Positions 25,631 through 35,346 of a stretch of 64,000 nt of DNA are shown here, one piece after another (the first letter of the stretch is position 1; each line of letters begins with the position of its first letter). The notes below the pieces were generated by a model. It saw only the letters and a list, made by a program, of their open reading frames with translations. It ran no database searches and was not told the DNA's origin. The stretch is from positions 1,425,872 to 1,489,871 of the forward strand of contig NZ_JH109153.1 of NCBI RefSeq assembly GCF_000190755.2, read 5' to 3'. A program made the position numbers and the translations under genes. The stretch comes from Methylobacter tundripaludum SV96. GTDB lineage: Bacteria; Pseudomonadota; Gammaproteobacteria; Methylococcales; Methylomonadaceae.

Positions 25631-28354
25631 GTGCTTGATCTATTTTTTCTAAACTCACTAACCGATATGACTCTTGCATACAACAGGAGTTATAACATTC
25701 CGATGGTGATTGTTTCAGTGCTCATCGCAATTTTTGCGTCCTTCTGTTCGCTTGAGATGGTCGATCGACTGGCGCGTGGCGATCAACGTTATCTCTGGTT
25801 ATCAATCGGTGCATTGATTCTTGGCGGGGGCGTATGGGCCATGCATTTCATCGGCATGTTGGCTTTCCAGCTTGATTGCGAGGTCACTTATGATCCATGG
25901 ATTACCGGCTTATCCGTATTGCCCGGCATTTTTGCAGCAGCCGTGGCGTTAAATATTGTTACCAGCAAAAAGGTCACTTTAAACAAATTACTGTTGAGCG
26001 GCATCGTTATGGCCTCAGGTATCGGTCTGATGCACTACTCCGGCATGGCGGCAATCCGTTTGGACGGGATCTTGCGCTATAACCTGAACCTGTTCATTTT
26101 GTCTCTTGCCGCCGCTGTTTGTTTATCGGTTGCCGCGTTGTCGATCAAGACTTTTCTGTCCGGATTGCCGGGGGTTACAAGTACATTTGTTTCTTCGTTG
26201 ATCGGAGGCATCGTGCTGGGAGGGGCAATATCCAGCATGCATTATATCGCTATGGAAGCGGCGTACTTTGTTCATGCTCATGCTCATGCTCATGCTAATG
26301 GCGATGCTCGCGTCATTGCGGCAACAAGCCCTAACATTCTTGCAATCGCTGTTATTTGTATCGCCGTCTTGCTGATCTTCAGTGGTTTAATGTTTACTTA
26401 CCTGGGTATGAAAATCGCTCATGTTCGTACCCGTATCAATGCCATTCTTGCCTCAACCAGCCAAGGTTTTGTGATGATGGATCGAGACGGCATTATCACG
26501 GAATGTAACCAAGCCATGCTGGTCTTGATGGGCACGGACAAACAGTCACTGGTAGGCAGGTTTTACAGGGGTTTAATCAGTACGGATAACAGCTCCGTGA
26601 TGCAGGCCAATTATCGAATGGAAGCACGGCTGAACCGTCCCGATGGGAGCCTATTGCCTTGTTTGATTGACAGCAATTCAATCACCGACGATAGCGGAGA
26701 AAGAATCTATTCTTTCGCTTTGTTCAGTGACATTAGCCAGCGTATAGCAGACGAGACCGAGCTACGGGAGAGTGAGACACAATTTCGTGCATTACTTGAA
26801 TCGACGCCGGACCCCATGGTGATCTTAAATAGCTACGGTTTGATCGGCATCGTTAATCATCAAGCTGAAGACTTACTTGGATACAGTAAAAACGAGCTAT
26901 TGGGCGAACCCATCGATATTTTATTGACCGATGAATCGCATCATATATTTGCTAAGTTGCGTGAAAATTATATAGGTAATGCCCAGGCCGGGCCGGTGGG
27001 CAAGCAACAAGAGCTAAGGGTTAAAACTAAAGAGGGCCGGGAAATTCCTGTCGAGGTTAGCTTTAGCCCTATCAATACCTCCAAGGGATTACTGATTGCC
27101 GCTGCATTGCGAGATATTAGCCAGCGTAAAATGGCGGAATCCGCACTTGCAAGATCCGAAATAAAGTTTCGCACACTCTATGTATCCACAAGCGAAGCAG
27201 TCATGCTTTGGGACGAACGCGGTTTTTTTGATTGCAATGACGCAACCTTAGCCATATTCGGCTGCGCAACCAAAGAGGAATTTTATACAAAGCAACCCAG
27301 TGACTTTTCCCCTCCTCAGCAGCCATGCGGCGGAAATTCATCGGATTGCTCTAAAGAGGCAATAGCCAAGGCCTTGGAACAGGGAAGCCATAGCTTCGAA
27401 TGGCTGCATCGGCGTATCGATAACGGTAAAGATTTTCCGGCCGAGGTGGTATTAAGTTCTATGGAGTTGGATGGAAAACTTGTGCTTCTGGGCACAGTAC
27501 GGGATATTACTGACCGCAAGCAATACGAAGAAAAACTCCTTCAATTGGCCGAAGCTAAAAGCCAGTTATTGCAATCGGAGAAGATGGCTACGATTGGTCA
27601 ATTGGCTGCCGGCGTTGCCCACGAATTGAACAACCCGATTGCTTTCGTTTATTCCAATCTGGGAACTTTTGAAAGCTATGTTAAGGATATTTTAGAGATA
27701 ACCGCCGCTTGCCAAACCAGCCTCCATCATGACGATCTCGCTAATGTTATCGCGCTGCAAGCAGAAAAGAACTTTGAATATTTGAAGTCCGATATTTTCG
27801 AGCTGATAACAGAGTCAAAAGACGGCATTACACGGATGAGAAAAATCGTAGAGGACTTGAAGAATTTTTCTCGAGTTGGGGAACCGGATTGGCAATCAGC
27901 CGACCTGCAAAAAGGACTGGAATCAACACTGAATATTGTTTGGAACGAACTTAAATATAAATGCGTAGTGATCAAGCACTATAGCGATGATTTGCCCCAA
28001 ATCCGTTGCATTGCTTCGCAACTCAACCAGGTTTTTATGAATTTGCTGGTTAATGCAGGGCACGCCATTGAAAAGAAAGGGGAAATTACCATTACTACGC
28101 GCGTATGCCCAAGCGACAACACGGCGGTCCAGGTTTTGATTACTGACACCGGTGCCGGTATCCCGCCGGAAAATCTCAAGCGGATTTTCGATCCTTTCTT
28201 TACAACAAAACCGGTGGGACAAGGTACCGGTCTTGGTCTTTCGATTACTTGGGGCATTATTGCTAAACATCACGGCACCATTGAAGTGAACAGTACCGTT
28301 GGCATAGGCTCAACTTTCACAATTACATTGCCAGTCGATCAGTACGATGCCTAG
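25631..28354 (+). CDS. MHYT-PAS sensor histidine kinase
   Basis: A membrane sensor kinase of ~907 residues. The N-terminal MHYT domain (~1-240) shows [15 protein letters not shown] and SMHYIAM motifs, thought to bind copper and sense a diatomic gas. Three PAS domains follow (~260-640), then a HisKA dimerisation helix with the phospho-acceptor His in GVAHELNNP (~663) and a HATPase domain with DTGAGIPPE and GTGLGLS. There is no receiver domain. I start at GTG 25631 because an AAAGGAGG ribosome site lies four bases upstream; a GTG 14 codons earlier has none. No partner regulator is adjacent. Confidence 0.9.
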   Translation: MLDLFFLNSLTDMTLAYNRSYNIPMVIVSVLIAIFASFCSLEMVDRLARGDQRYLWLSIGALILGGGVWAMHFIGMLAFQLDCEVTYDPWITGLSVLPGIFAAAVALNIVTSKKVTLNKLLLSGIVMASGIGLMHYSGMAAIRLDGILRYNLNLFILSLAAAVCLSVAALSIKTFLSGLPGVTSTFVSSLIGGIVLGGAISSMHYIAMEAAYFVHAHAHAHANGDARVIAATSPNILAIAVICIAVLLIFSGLMFTYLGMKIAHVRTRINAILASTSQGFVMMDRDGIITECNQAMLVLMGTDKQSLVGRFYRGLISTDNSSVMQANYRMEARLNRPDGSLLPCLIDSNSITDDSGERIYSFALFSDISQRIADETELRESETQFRALLESTPDPMVILNSYGLIGIVNHQAEDLLGYSKNELLGEPIDILLTDESHHIFAKLRENYIGNAQAGPVGKQQELRVKTKEGREIPVEVSFSPINTSKGLLIAAALRDISQRKMAESALARSEIKFRTLYVSTSEAVMLWDERGFFDCNDATLAIFGCATKEEFYTKQPSDFSPPQQPCGGNSSDCSKEAIAKALEQGSHSFEWLHRRIDNGKDFPAEVVLSSMELDGKLVLLGTVRDITDRKQYEEKLLQLAEAKSQLLQSEKMATIGQLAAGVAHELNNPIAFVYSNLGTFESYVKDILEITAACQTSLHHDDLANVIALQAEKNFEYLKSDIFELITESKDGITRMRKIVEDLKNFSRVGEPDWQSADLQKGLESTLNIVWNELKYKCVVIKHYSDDLPQIRCIASQLNQVFMNLLVNAGHAIEKKGEITITTRVCPSDNTAVQVLITDTGAGIPPENLKRIFDPFFTTKPVGQGTGLGLSITWGIIAKHHGTIEVNSTVGIGSTFTITLPVDQYDA

Positions 28355-28570
28355 ATTCGACATTCCGCAGCTTCATTACAAACTGGTGTTACGCACGGAG
28401 GATGGTATTTCTCCCGTTTGCTGCGCCGAGCACCGGAGCTTTTATCGAGAACAGCCCGATAGGGGCGCGGCAGGGATGCCGCGCGTTAGCAGAGGGGTAG
28501 GAGCAAGTGCCTAGAGGACTGGGGTGAGGGCGATCAAAAAGCGCAAATTGTGATTTTTCAAAGTTTAAAT
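28355..28570. other. Gene-free spacer with repeat remnants
   Basis: The 216 bases between the kinase and the cyclase (convergent genes) hold a GGCGCGGCAGGGATGCCGCGC palindrome near 28455-28477 and a GGGGTGAGGG tail, resembling parts of other intergenic repeats here. No coding sequence is visible. Confidence 0.5.
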
Positions 28571-30805
28571 CTAGTCATGTTTCGCGTCGTATAAATGGTA
28601 GCGACTTTTCCCGGTCTGCTTGACGACATACATGGCCTGATCGGCTTGGCGCAATAGCGTATCGCCGTCCTCGTTGGCAGAAGTATGAAAAGATACGCCA
28701 ATGCTGGCCGACACCGCAACTTCATGACTGCCGATGACTATCGGCAGAGCGATAATTTCCAGAATGCGGTCGAGAATTTGGCAGCACTCCCGCTCACCGG
28801 CAAGATCATTAAACAACACAACGAATTCATCTCCGCCCAGTCGTGCCAAGGTATCGCCCGCGCGCAACGCTTCTTGCAGGCGATGGGACACTTCCACCAG
28901 TAATTGGTCGCCGGCCTCGTGTCCGCACCGGTCGTTGACCTGCTTGAAGCCGTCAAGGTCCAAGTAGCAGACGAACAGCATCCTGCCGCTACGTTGCGCT
29001 CGCGCGATGGCCTGATCCATGCGGTCGGCCAGCAAACGCCGGTTAGGAATGCCGGTCAACGCATCGTAATAGGCGACTTGGCTCAGCTCGGCTTCATGTG
29101 CTTTGAGGTAGCTGATGTCGGAAAATACACCGACATAGCGTCGCACCCGACCATCATCGTCGCAGATGGCTGCAATCGAGAGTAACTCCGCAAAAACCTC
29201 GCCGGATTTTCGCCGGTTCCAAATCTCGCCGCGCCAGGCCCTTTTCTGCTTCAGAGCTTGCCACATCTTTGCATAATAGGTCTTGTCCTGTTGTCGCCCC
29301 GAACTCAGCATCTTGGGGTCTTTGCCGATCACTTCTTCGCGGGTGTAGCCTGTAATTTTGGTGAATGCCGGGTTAACGCTCAAGAAAACATTGTTCGCAT
29401 CGGTGATCACGATGCCTTCCTGGCTGTTGTCGAACACGCCGGCAATGATGCGCAAGTCTTCCTCCGCTCGCTTGCGTTCGGTGATGTCGCGAAAATACCA
29501 GACGCGTCCATAGTACCGGCCGTCCGCTCCGGTGGCAGGAGCTGAATACCGATCGAATATTCTTCCGTCTTTTAGCGGTATTTCTTCATGACTTTTGTCG
29601 TCTCGGTGCTCGTATAGATATTGGACTCGGGCGAGAAATGCTTCCGGTTCGGCGACTTGTTCAACAACTGTTTGAAGTATCGGCGCATCCAGCCGCTCAC
29701 TGATCAGCTGTGGGGACAGCTGCCATAGGTCAATGAATTGTTGATTGTAAGAGATGATGTGTGCGTTTTCATCGACCACCAGGATGGCATCGGGCGAAAC
29801 CTCCTGCTGGGTTTGCAGGATCGTATTCTTGAGTTTTATTTCCTGCTGAGCCCGCTTATGCTCGGTGATGTCGCGCCAGACGCCAACCAGCAGACGCTTG
29901 CCGGAGAGATCCAGCATGCGGGAATTGATCTCGACATCCAGAATGTCTCCGTTCTTGCAGCAGTGCCTGTTCTCAAAAGACATCCCGCCCGATTCATCCA
30001 CCTGCCGCACTGCCGCAACCAGCGCCTCTTCATTCAAGTCAGCCTGAGTGTCAACTAGCTGTAGTCGGAGATATTCTTCATGCGTATAGCCCAAAGTGCG
30101 GCATGCGGCAGGATTGGCCTCGACAAAGCGCAATGTCTTCGGGTCTATCAGTTCGATAGCGCTGGGCGCCTGTTCGAAAATGGCGCGGAACAACTCTTCG
30201 CGCTCCACCAGTTGCCGTTCCAGGCTCTTGCGATTGGTGATGTCCTCGGTGATGCCCATCAATTTTTCAACGCCGCCATTCTTGTTCTTGATCGGAACAA
30301 AACACGACTGATAAATCTTCCCGAGCGGTCCATCGGCCTTAAACTCGAAGTGGCTGCTTTCCCCGGCATAAGCCTGGGTAAGTAATGCAGCTACGCGCTC
30401 CCGGTCGGCAGCGCTGACTGAATCCAGGTATAAATATCCTTGTATCTGGCATTCCTCTTTGAGCCCCAACATGCACAGTCCCGCCGTGTTCATGGAAACT
30501 ATTCTGCCGTCCATGTCTATCTCGTGGATACACATGGGTGAGTTTTCGACCAGCAAGCGGTTGTGGTTTTCGCTTTCACGCAAGGCACGGGTAATTTTCT
30601 CGTTATCCCGCAATGCCGCTTCCAGTTCATCGGTGCGGCGGCGAACCAGATCTTCAAGCGTAATTGTTGACTGAAACAGATTGAAGTCGGACGTATCGAT
30701 GTTCGCGCTGCTTTCGGCGCGATTTATCAATGCTTGAACGACCTTGTTCAGGCGCGCGATTTCGGCATGCAATACCTGCTCGTTCATGCCCGCTTGATTA
30801 GTCAT
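28571..30805 (-). CDS. PAS-PAS-PAS-PAS-GGDEF diguanylate cyclase
   Basis: A 744-residue soluble protein. An N-terminal coiled region (1-~70) precedes four PAS domains (~75-195, 200-325, 330-455, 456-580) and a GGDEF domain. The active-site motif GGDEF is intact (~657) and an inhibitory RxxD site (RAGD) sits five residues before it, so it should make c-di-GMP with product feedback. No EAL domain is present. Its start overlaps the end of the FIST gene by eight bases, so the sensor and the cyclase are coupled. One PAS domain may bind haem or flavin, but that cannot be read here. Confidence 0.92.
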   Translation of the reverse strand: MTNQAGMNEQVLHAEIARLNKVVQALINRAESSANIDTSDFNLFQSTITLEDLVRRRTDELEAALRDNEKITRALRESENHNRLLVENSPMCIHEIDMDGRIVSMNTAGLCMLGLKEECQIQGYLYLDSVSAADRERVAALLTQAYAGESSHFEFKADGPLGKIYQSCFVPIKNKNGGVEKLMGITEDITNRKSLERQLVEREELFRAIFEQAPSAIELIDPKTLRFVEANPAACRTLGYTHEEYLRLQLVDTQADLNEEALVAAVRQVDESGGMSFENRHCCKNGDILDVEINSRMLDLSGKRLLVGVWRDITEHKRAQQEIKLKNTILQTQQEVSPDAILVVDENAHIISYNQQFIDLWQLSPQLISERLDAPILQTVVEQVAEPEAFLARVQYLYEHRDDKSHEEIPLKDGRIFDRYSAPATGADGRYYGRVWYFRDITERKRAEEDLRIIAGVFDNSQEGIVITDANNVFLSVNPAFTKITGYTREEVIGKDPKMLSSGRQQDKTYYAKMWQALKQKRAWRGEIWNRRKSGEVFAELLSIAAICDDDGRVRRYVGVFSDISYLKAHEAELSQVAYYDALTGIPNRRLLADRMDQAIARAQRSGRMLFVCYLDLDGFKQVNDRCGHEAGDQLLVEVSHRLQEALRAGDTLARLGGDEFVVLFNDLAGERECCQILDRILEIIALPIVIGSHEVAVSASIGVSFHTSANEDGDTLLRQADQAMYVVKQTGKSRYHLYDAKHD

Positions 30806-31967
30806 CGCGCATCTCTGTCTCTATCCCGGAAGCGCTGCCAAAGGCACAGCCGGTGAAAGTCTGATTGTTGTGTATGCCGCGGAATTGTTCGCCGTAGCTA
30901 CTGAAACCTATAGTGTTGTTGCGCTGGAAAATCTCCATGACGTGATCCTTCAAACCGTTTTTGGAAACTTCCAGGTTGCGCAAAATGCAGTCGCAACCCA
31001 AGACCAGTTGAGTTGAGCCTATTTCTGTCCGAATTGCATCGAAAGTCTGCTCCAGGTTATCCACTAAATTCACGCCATGCGCCACTCTGAGTACCAGGCC
31101 CGTTTCAATGGCGCAATAGAAAGTCAGGCTGCCGTCTGCATTTGCCTTCTGGATAGAGCGTACATAATCCGTACCGCCAATTTTTACCACGACGGAGGGA
31201 AAGGCAAAGTCTTTTGAATTGAATTCGTTAATGGCAACACCAACCAGCCGGGCATACTCTGTGGCTGCAGGTAGCCCATTGATCTCCTTGACAATGCGCT
31301 TGGCGGGATCGGCTTCCGTGACTACGAAACGTTCGTCAGTCGAAACAAAATGATGGGTCTTGAATATTTTGAAGGGCAGGGCAGTGTTAACCAGAACCAG
31401 TGCCGCGCTGTCGGTATGGAAGTTACCATTACTATAAACATAAGTTTTGGCAAACTTTTGGTCGTCCCCCGCCGATCCGCCAAACAGCGCGATCTTGCCT
31501 AATGTATATTGCAATGCATGCGCCACTCGTTCTTCGCGCCCGGACATGCCGTCAATCAGCAGCAGCGCGAAGCTATGATCCGGGCTTGGGTTTGAGGCTT
31601 TACTCTCAAGCCGCTGTAACAGGGTTTGGGCGAAGTCATGCCCTTTGGTAATATCGAACTCACTTAATTGATCCAGCAGCCCGCTGACAGCGACGCAACT
31701 TGCTTCAGGAAAACTAACGCCGGACAGGCTATGCTGGCAATAACCGGCCGGCCCGATTTCTCCAGCGGTGGTGCAGCCGATGACTTGAACCCCGGCAAAC
31801 AAACGGCGCATTTCTGCAGCCAGCACGTCAAGGTCGTATTCGCTGGAGCAGAAGAAAACCACCAACGCCATGTCCTGCTGTGCCACCGCTGCATGAAACT
31901 CCTGCACCGCCAGTTTTGCATCGGTAGCGCGCGACTGAAACGTGAGTATTTTGTTGTGATCGCTCAT
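30798..31967 (-). CDS. FIST domain sensor, NosP-like
   Basis: A 389-residue protein with FIST_N and FIST_C domains: VVFFCSSEYDLD and VIGCTTAGEIGP at the N-terminus, LLIDGMSGREERV and FGGSAGDDQKF in the middle, NGLPAATEYARLVG further on. It resembles, from memory, NosP haem proteins that sense nitric oxide and are encoded beside histidine kinases or cyclases. Here the cyclase is the overlapping downstream gene. I use the ATG at 31967; a TTG seven codons upstream is also open. Haem binding is inference. Confidence 0.82.
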   Translation of the reverse strand: MSDHNKILTFQSRATDAKLAVQEFHAAVAQQDMALVVFFCSSEYDLDVLAAEMRRLFAGVQVIGCTTAGEIGPAGYCQHSLSGVSFPEASCVAVSGLLDQLSEFDITKGHDFAQTLLQRLESKASNPSPDHSFALLLIDGMSGREERVAHALQYTLGKIALFGGSAGDDQKFAKTYVYSNGNFHTDSAALVLVNTALPFKIFKTHHFVSTDERFVVTEADPAKRIVKEINGLPAATEYARLVGVAINEFNSKDFAFPSVVVKIGGTDYVRSIQKANADGSLTFYCAIETGLVLRVAHGVNLVDNLEQTFDAIRTEIGSTQLVLGCDCILRNLEVSKNGLKDHVMEIFQRNNTIGFSSYGEQFRGIHNNQTFTGCAFGSASGIETEMRDD

Positions 31968-32165
31968 ATTTCCATCGCAAATTTCCAAATTGTTTGAACT
32001 GTAGTCGATTTACTACACGACACTGAAAGAATGATTACATTATATGTGGTAACTACTCAGCCTAAAATAATAGTTTGCTGGTTTTTGAAGTAAGCAAAGG
32101 GAGTTTCTGTGTGCGAGTAAGTTTTTATTTTGGAGAAACACACAATGCAAGCCGAAGTGTATGGC

Positions 32166-32284
32166 GTAGGCTGGAATAAGGCCATCCAAGCGCGTAGCGC
32201 GAGGTGGCGTTTCCGGCGAATTTAGGAGGTGTTTGCTGGAAACGCCAGTTCTCGCTGTCGTTCGAACCGGCTTATTCCGGCCTA
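32166..32284. repeat. Palindromic element with GTAGGC..GCCTAC arms
   Basis: A ~119-bp element bounded by GTAGGCTGGAATAAGGCCAT and GCTTATTCCGGCCTAC. A second copy at 58197-58412 shares the whole sequence but is split by another repeat. The stretch 31968-32165 before it holds no gene that I can see. Confidence 0.8.
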
Positions 32285-32311
32285 CCGGGCTTCGAGCGCG
32301 ATTACCGTTGA

Positions 32312-32528
<217 letters not shown>

Positions 32529-32625
32529 CGTTAGATATTTTTTGTTTTGCTAAAGGAATAATGCTATCTTGCTGCCACCTCGTATTAATACGTAGGCTAA
32601 GCAGCTCGCCGGTTGCAACGCCAAT

Positions 32626-32660
32626 ATAGGATGTGCCGACGCCAGGAGGCGCATCATTCG
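32626..32660 (+). repeat. REP sequence, left copy flanking the RAYT gene
   Basis: A 35-base sequence beginning ATAGGATGTGCCGACGCCAG. It is repeated in inverted orientation, with one mismatch, at 33223-33257 on the other side of the transposase gene. Confidence 0.9.
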
Positions 32661-32689
32661 CATAAAGCGTAAATAAAGGAATCAGTCCA

Positions 32690-33220
32690 TTGACCAACTA
32701 CCGCCGCATTTACACGCCGGGCGCGACATGGTTTTTTACCGTGAATATTGCCAAACGACGAAATAATCGGTTATTGGTTGAAAACATAGATGTACTGCGG
32801 ACGGCCTTTTATGATGTTAAAAAGAAACACCCTTTTCGCATTGAAGCGGCGGTTATCATGCCCGACCATCTTCATTGTCTATGGACTTTACCGCCGGGTG
32901 ATGTTAATTATTCAATGCGTTGGGGACAGATCAAAGGGCGCTTTTCCAGTCACATCGATACCGGCGAAAGCATTTCTAAAAGCAGGAAAAAACGGCGCGA
33001 GCGCGGACTCTGGCAACGCCGTTTTTGGACGCATTTAATAACGGATCAAGATGATTTCAATCGTCATGTCGATTACGTTCATTGGAACCCGGTCAAGCAC
33101 GGTTGGGTCTGCCAAGTTGCAGATTGGCCGCATTCGAGTTTTTTCAAGTTTGTAAAAATGGGTGTTTATCCCATGACCTGGGGGCATTCGGGTGAGTTTG
33201 ATTTTGATGCGGGTGAGTAA
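32690..33220 (+). CDS. REP-associated tyrosine transposase (RAYT)
   Basis: A 176-residue Y1/HUH-type transposase domain protein of the TnpA_REP group. The HUH motif reads MPDHLHCLW (near residue 58) and the family segment HVDYVHWNPVKHG with a likely catalytic Tyr is near 125. RAYTs nick and move REP sequences; here a near-perfect pair of inverted REPs flanks the gene, the classic arrangement. The start is TTG at 32690, with AAGGA about ten bases upstream. The protein looks intact. Confidence 0.9.
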   Translation: MTNYRRIYTPGATWFFTVNIAKRRNNRLLVENIDVLRTAFYDVKKKHPFRIEAAVIMPDHLHCLWTLPPGDVNYSMRWGQIKGRFSSHIDTGESISKSRKKRRERGLWQRRFWTHLITDQDDFNRHVDYVHWNPVKHGWVCQVADWPHSSFFKFVKMGVYPMTWGHSGEFDFDAGE

Positions 33221-33222
33221 CC

Positions 33223-33257
33223 CGAATGATGCGCCTTCTGGCGTCGGCACATCCTAT
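33223..33257 (-). repeat. REP sequence, right copy flanking the RAYT gene
   Basis: Inverted copy of 32626-32660 with a single mismatch, beginning three bases after the RAYT stop codon. Confidence 0.9.
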
Positions 33258-33349
33258 GTGGCGCATCTTATTGCGTTGACCCCAGTAATTTTTTATTACC
33301 CAGATAGTTATAATTCGCGATATAAATTTATCGCAAAAGTGTAGGAAAT

Positions 33350-34360
33350 ATGATTGATATAAGTTCAGCAGAAATTGCGAAGATTATTGTTCACCGCGTA
33401 GGAAATAGAATCAGGGAGGAGGGATACTCGCTTTCAAATCAAGAGGTAAAAAGAACTAAAGACATTGATGATACTTTCCTTCGTCACTATCTTGCGCCAC
33501 TTGTAAGAAGTAATGATATTTACGGTTTTTATCATGAATCTGATATAGGGTTGAATGCGGTTTATCATTTCACAAACCAAGTTTTTGCAGAGCCTTCAAG
33601 TTTTAGCGAACAATCTCAAAATATTGCGAAACACTTATATAGTGCATCCACTCACCCAAAAATATCTAGTGGGGAACTAATCATCATTTTTTTTACAGGT
33701 CTTATTGTTGATGGCGTAACGTGTGATGCTCTGGGAATCTATCGGATTGAAATGAAAGATAGTTATCTTGATGTAGACGATGATTCAGGTGCATTCCAGC
33801 TTATAGAGCGGACGGGCATTTCACTTGAAAAAATGCAGAAAGGAGCTCTTGTTCTGTCAACTGATAATCGAGTGTTTGCTATAGATTCATTAAGCCAAAA
33901 AACAAAATATTGGATGGAATCGTTCTTAAAAATCACTCCACAAAGTACGCCTAAAGCTTGTGCAAAAATCGGGGGGGCTTTATTGAAAGCAATATCATCA
34001 AAAATATCTGATCCTAATGCTGCTCTTGAACTTGGAAACCGAATATCTAAAAGCATAGAAGAATCTGAAACAATTTCGCTAGGGGTTATTAAAGAAATTT
34101 CAGCCGATTATGTAGATGAAGATGCATTCGGTGAAATACTGAGCAATCTCCAAGGAAAAAGCGGATTTGATCTTGCCGATAATTTGCAGCTAGATAGCCC
34201 GACTTTTGCAAAATACACCAAAAACGTAACTAAACAGACCCGAATTGCAGAAGGAATAACTTTGGTTACGTCAGCTAACTCCAGCATATCAAAAATAGAT
34301 ATTCAAAACACAGAGAATGGACTTGTTGCCACAATAGCTATCGAAATTATGGGGAATTAG
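33350..34360 (+). CDS. Nucleoid-associated protein-like (NdpA/YejK family)
   Basis: A 336-residue protein that I read as a member of the nucleoid-associated NdpA/YejK family: KIIVHRVGNRIREEG at the N-terminus, DIYGFYHESDIGLNAVY, AKHLYSASTHPKISSGELI and a central KMQKGALVLST segment, all in family order and at family length. It is the first gene of an AT-rich operon: the next ATG follows after two bases. The family binds DNA; in this setting it may recognise or mark DNA for the downstream nuclease-like proteins. That role is inference. Base composition differs visibly from flanking genes, suggesting transfer. Confidence 0.7.
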   Translation: MIDISSAEIAKIIVHRVGNRIREEGYSLSNQEVKRTKDIDDTFLRHYLAPLVRSNDIYGFYHESDIGLNAVYHFTNQVFAEPSSFSEQSQNIAKHLYSASTHPKISSGELIIIFFTGLIVDGVTCDALGIYRIEMKDSYLDVDDDSGAFQLIERTGISLEKMQKGALVLSTDNRVFAIDSLSQKTKYWMESFLKITPQSTPKACAKIGGALLKAISSKISDPNAALELGNRISKSIEESETISLGVIKEISADYVDEDAFGEILSNLQGKSGFDLADNLQLDSPTFAKYTKNVTKQTRIAEGITLVTSANSSISKIDIQNTENGLVATIAIEIMGN

Positions 34361-34362
34361 TT

Positions 34363-35346
34363 ATGGGTGGAAAATCAAATGAGTCAGGAAAAATTGGTGA
34401 ACAATTAGCTTCTTCTCTTTTAGAAATGATTGGATGGAAACCATCAATTCACAACCTAACTATCAAATGCAACACGCCGACGCACTTAACTGAAAGTGGA
34501 AATCAGAGAACAACACATGAAGAAGATCAGTTTTTCATATACCACAATCCGTTTCATGATGACCATACCGAAATTGTCCATATTTCGGTAAAAAACAATA
34601 TTGATCAGTATCCGCAAAACGCGGCACTAAAAACTAGTTTTAAAGCCCATTTGAAGGAGTTGCATGAAATCATTGAGTGTGCAAAGCATGACCCAAAACT
34701 AATAGAAATAACTAATTCGTTTGGTGCAAAACGACACAAACACCATTCTGGTTTATTGGTATGGTTACAAAATGATAAGGATAATATTGAGCAGAACATC
34801 AAATCAGACTTATCTAATAGCCAGCTTGAACAATCTAATGATGTACCTGTTTACCTAATAGATAATGCTCGCGCATCTTTCCTGCTAAAAGTTGTTGATG
34901 ATTTAAAGCGTCGTTCAAATAAAGATAATGTTGACGATTTAACGACTCGTTCAGTTAAAGGTAATGTCGAATTTTTTTACCCTCAAATTGGAACATCAAT
35001 GGGAGTTAATGAAAGCCGAACAGGGAAAATGATTCCATTAGAATTAATTGCTGCGGACATTATTTTTGGCTTTATTCGAAACACAGAAGGCAGTGTGCAA
35101 GAGTTAGTCATCTATGCCAATCAAACTTTTAGTGTTGATTCTTATAAAAGGCTAATAGCCTATGCTTTACAATTTGTATCGGGATCTGTTTCAGTTATAA
35201 AAATAGGAATGCCTGATTATAATCCCACACACCATGGAAACGATGCAAAACAAGCTCGCCTTGTTTTCAATCGTCGAGAAGAATCTATAACACCATTCTC
35301 TTTTGAACGCTCTATATTGAATTTTCTTGATGAGGAAACAAAATGA
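34363..35346 (+). CDS. Nuclease-like protein, resembles GapS4a
   Basis: A 327-residue protein. The N-terminus (SGKIGEQLASSLLEMIGW) has the helix often found at the start of restriction-type PD-(D/E)XK nucleases, and residues ~65-80 read PFHDDHTEIVHISVKNN, which could supply the D..(E)xK-type core. The sequence resembles, from memory, GapS4a of the two-gene GAPS4 anti-phage system; this needs a search. It begins two bases after the nucleoid-associated-like gene and overlaps the next gene by ATGA. Low GC and A/T-ending codons set the operon apart from its surroundings. Confidence 0.5.
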   Translation: MGGKSNESGKIGEQLASSLLEMIGWKPSIHNLTIKCNTPTHLTESGNQRTTHEEDQFFIYHNPFHDDHTEIVHISVKNNIDQYPQNAALKTSFKAHLKELHEIIECAKHDPKLIEITNSFGAKRHKHHSGLLVWLQNDKDNIEQNIKSDLSNSQLEQSNDVPVYLIDNARASFLLKVVDDLKRRSNKDNVDDLTTRSVKGNVEFFYPQIGTSMGVNESRTGKMIPLELIAADIIFGFIRNTEGSVQELVIYANQTFSVDSYKRLIAYALQFVSGSVSVIKIGMPDYNPTHHGNDAKQARLVFNRREESITPFSFERSILNFLDEETK

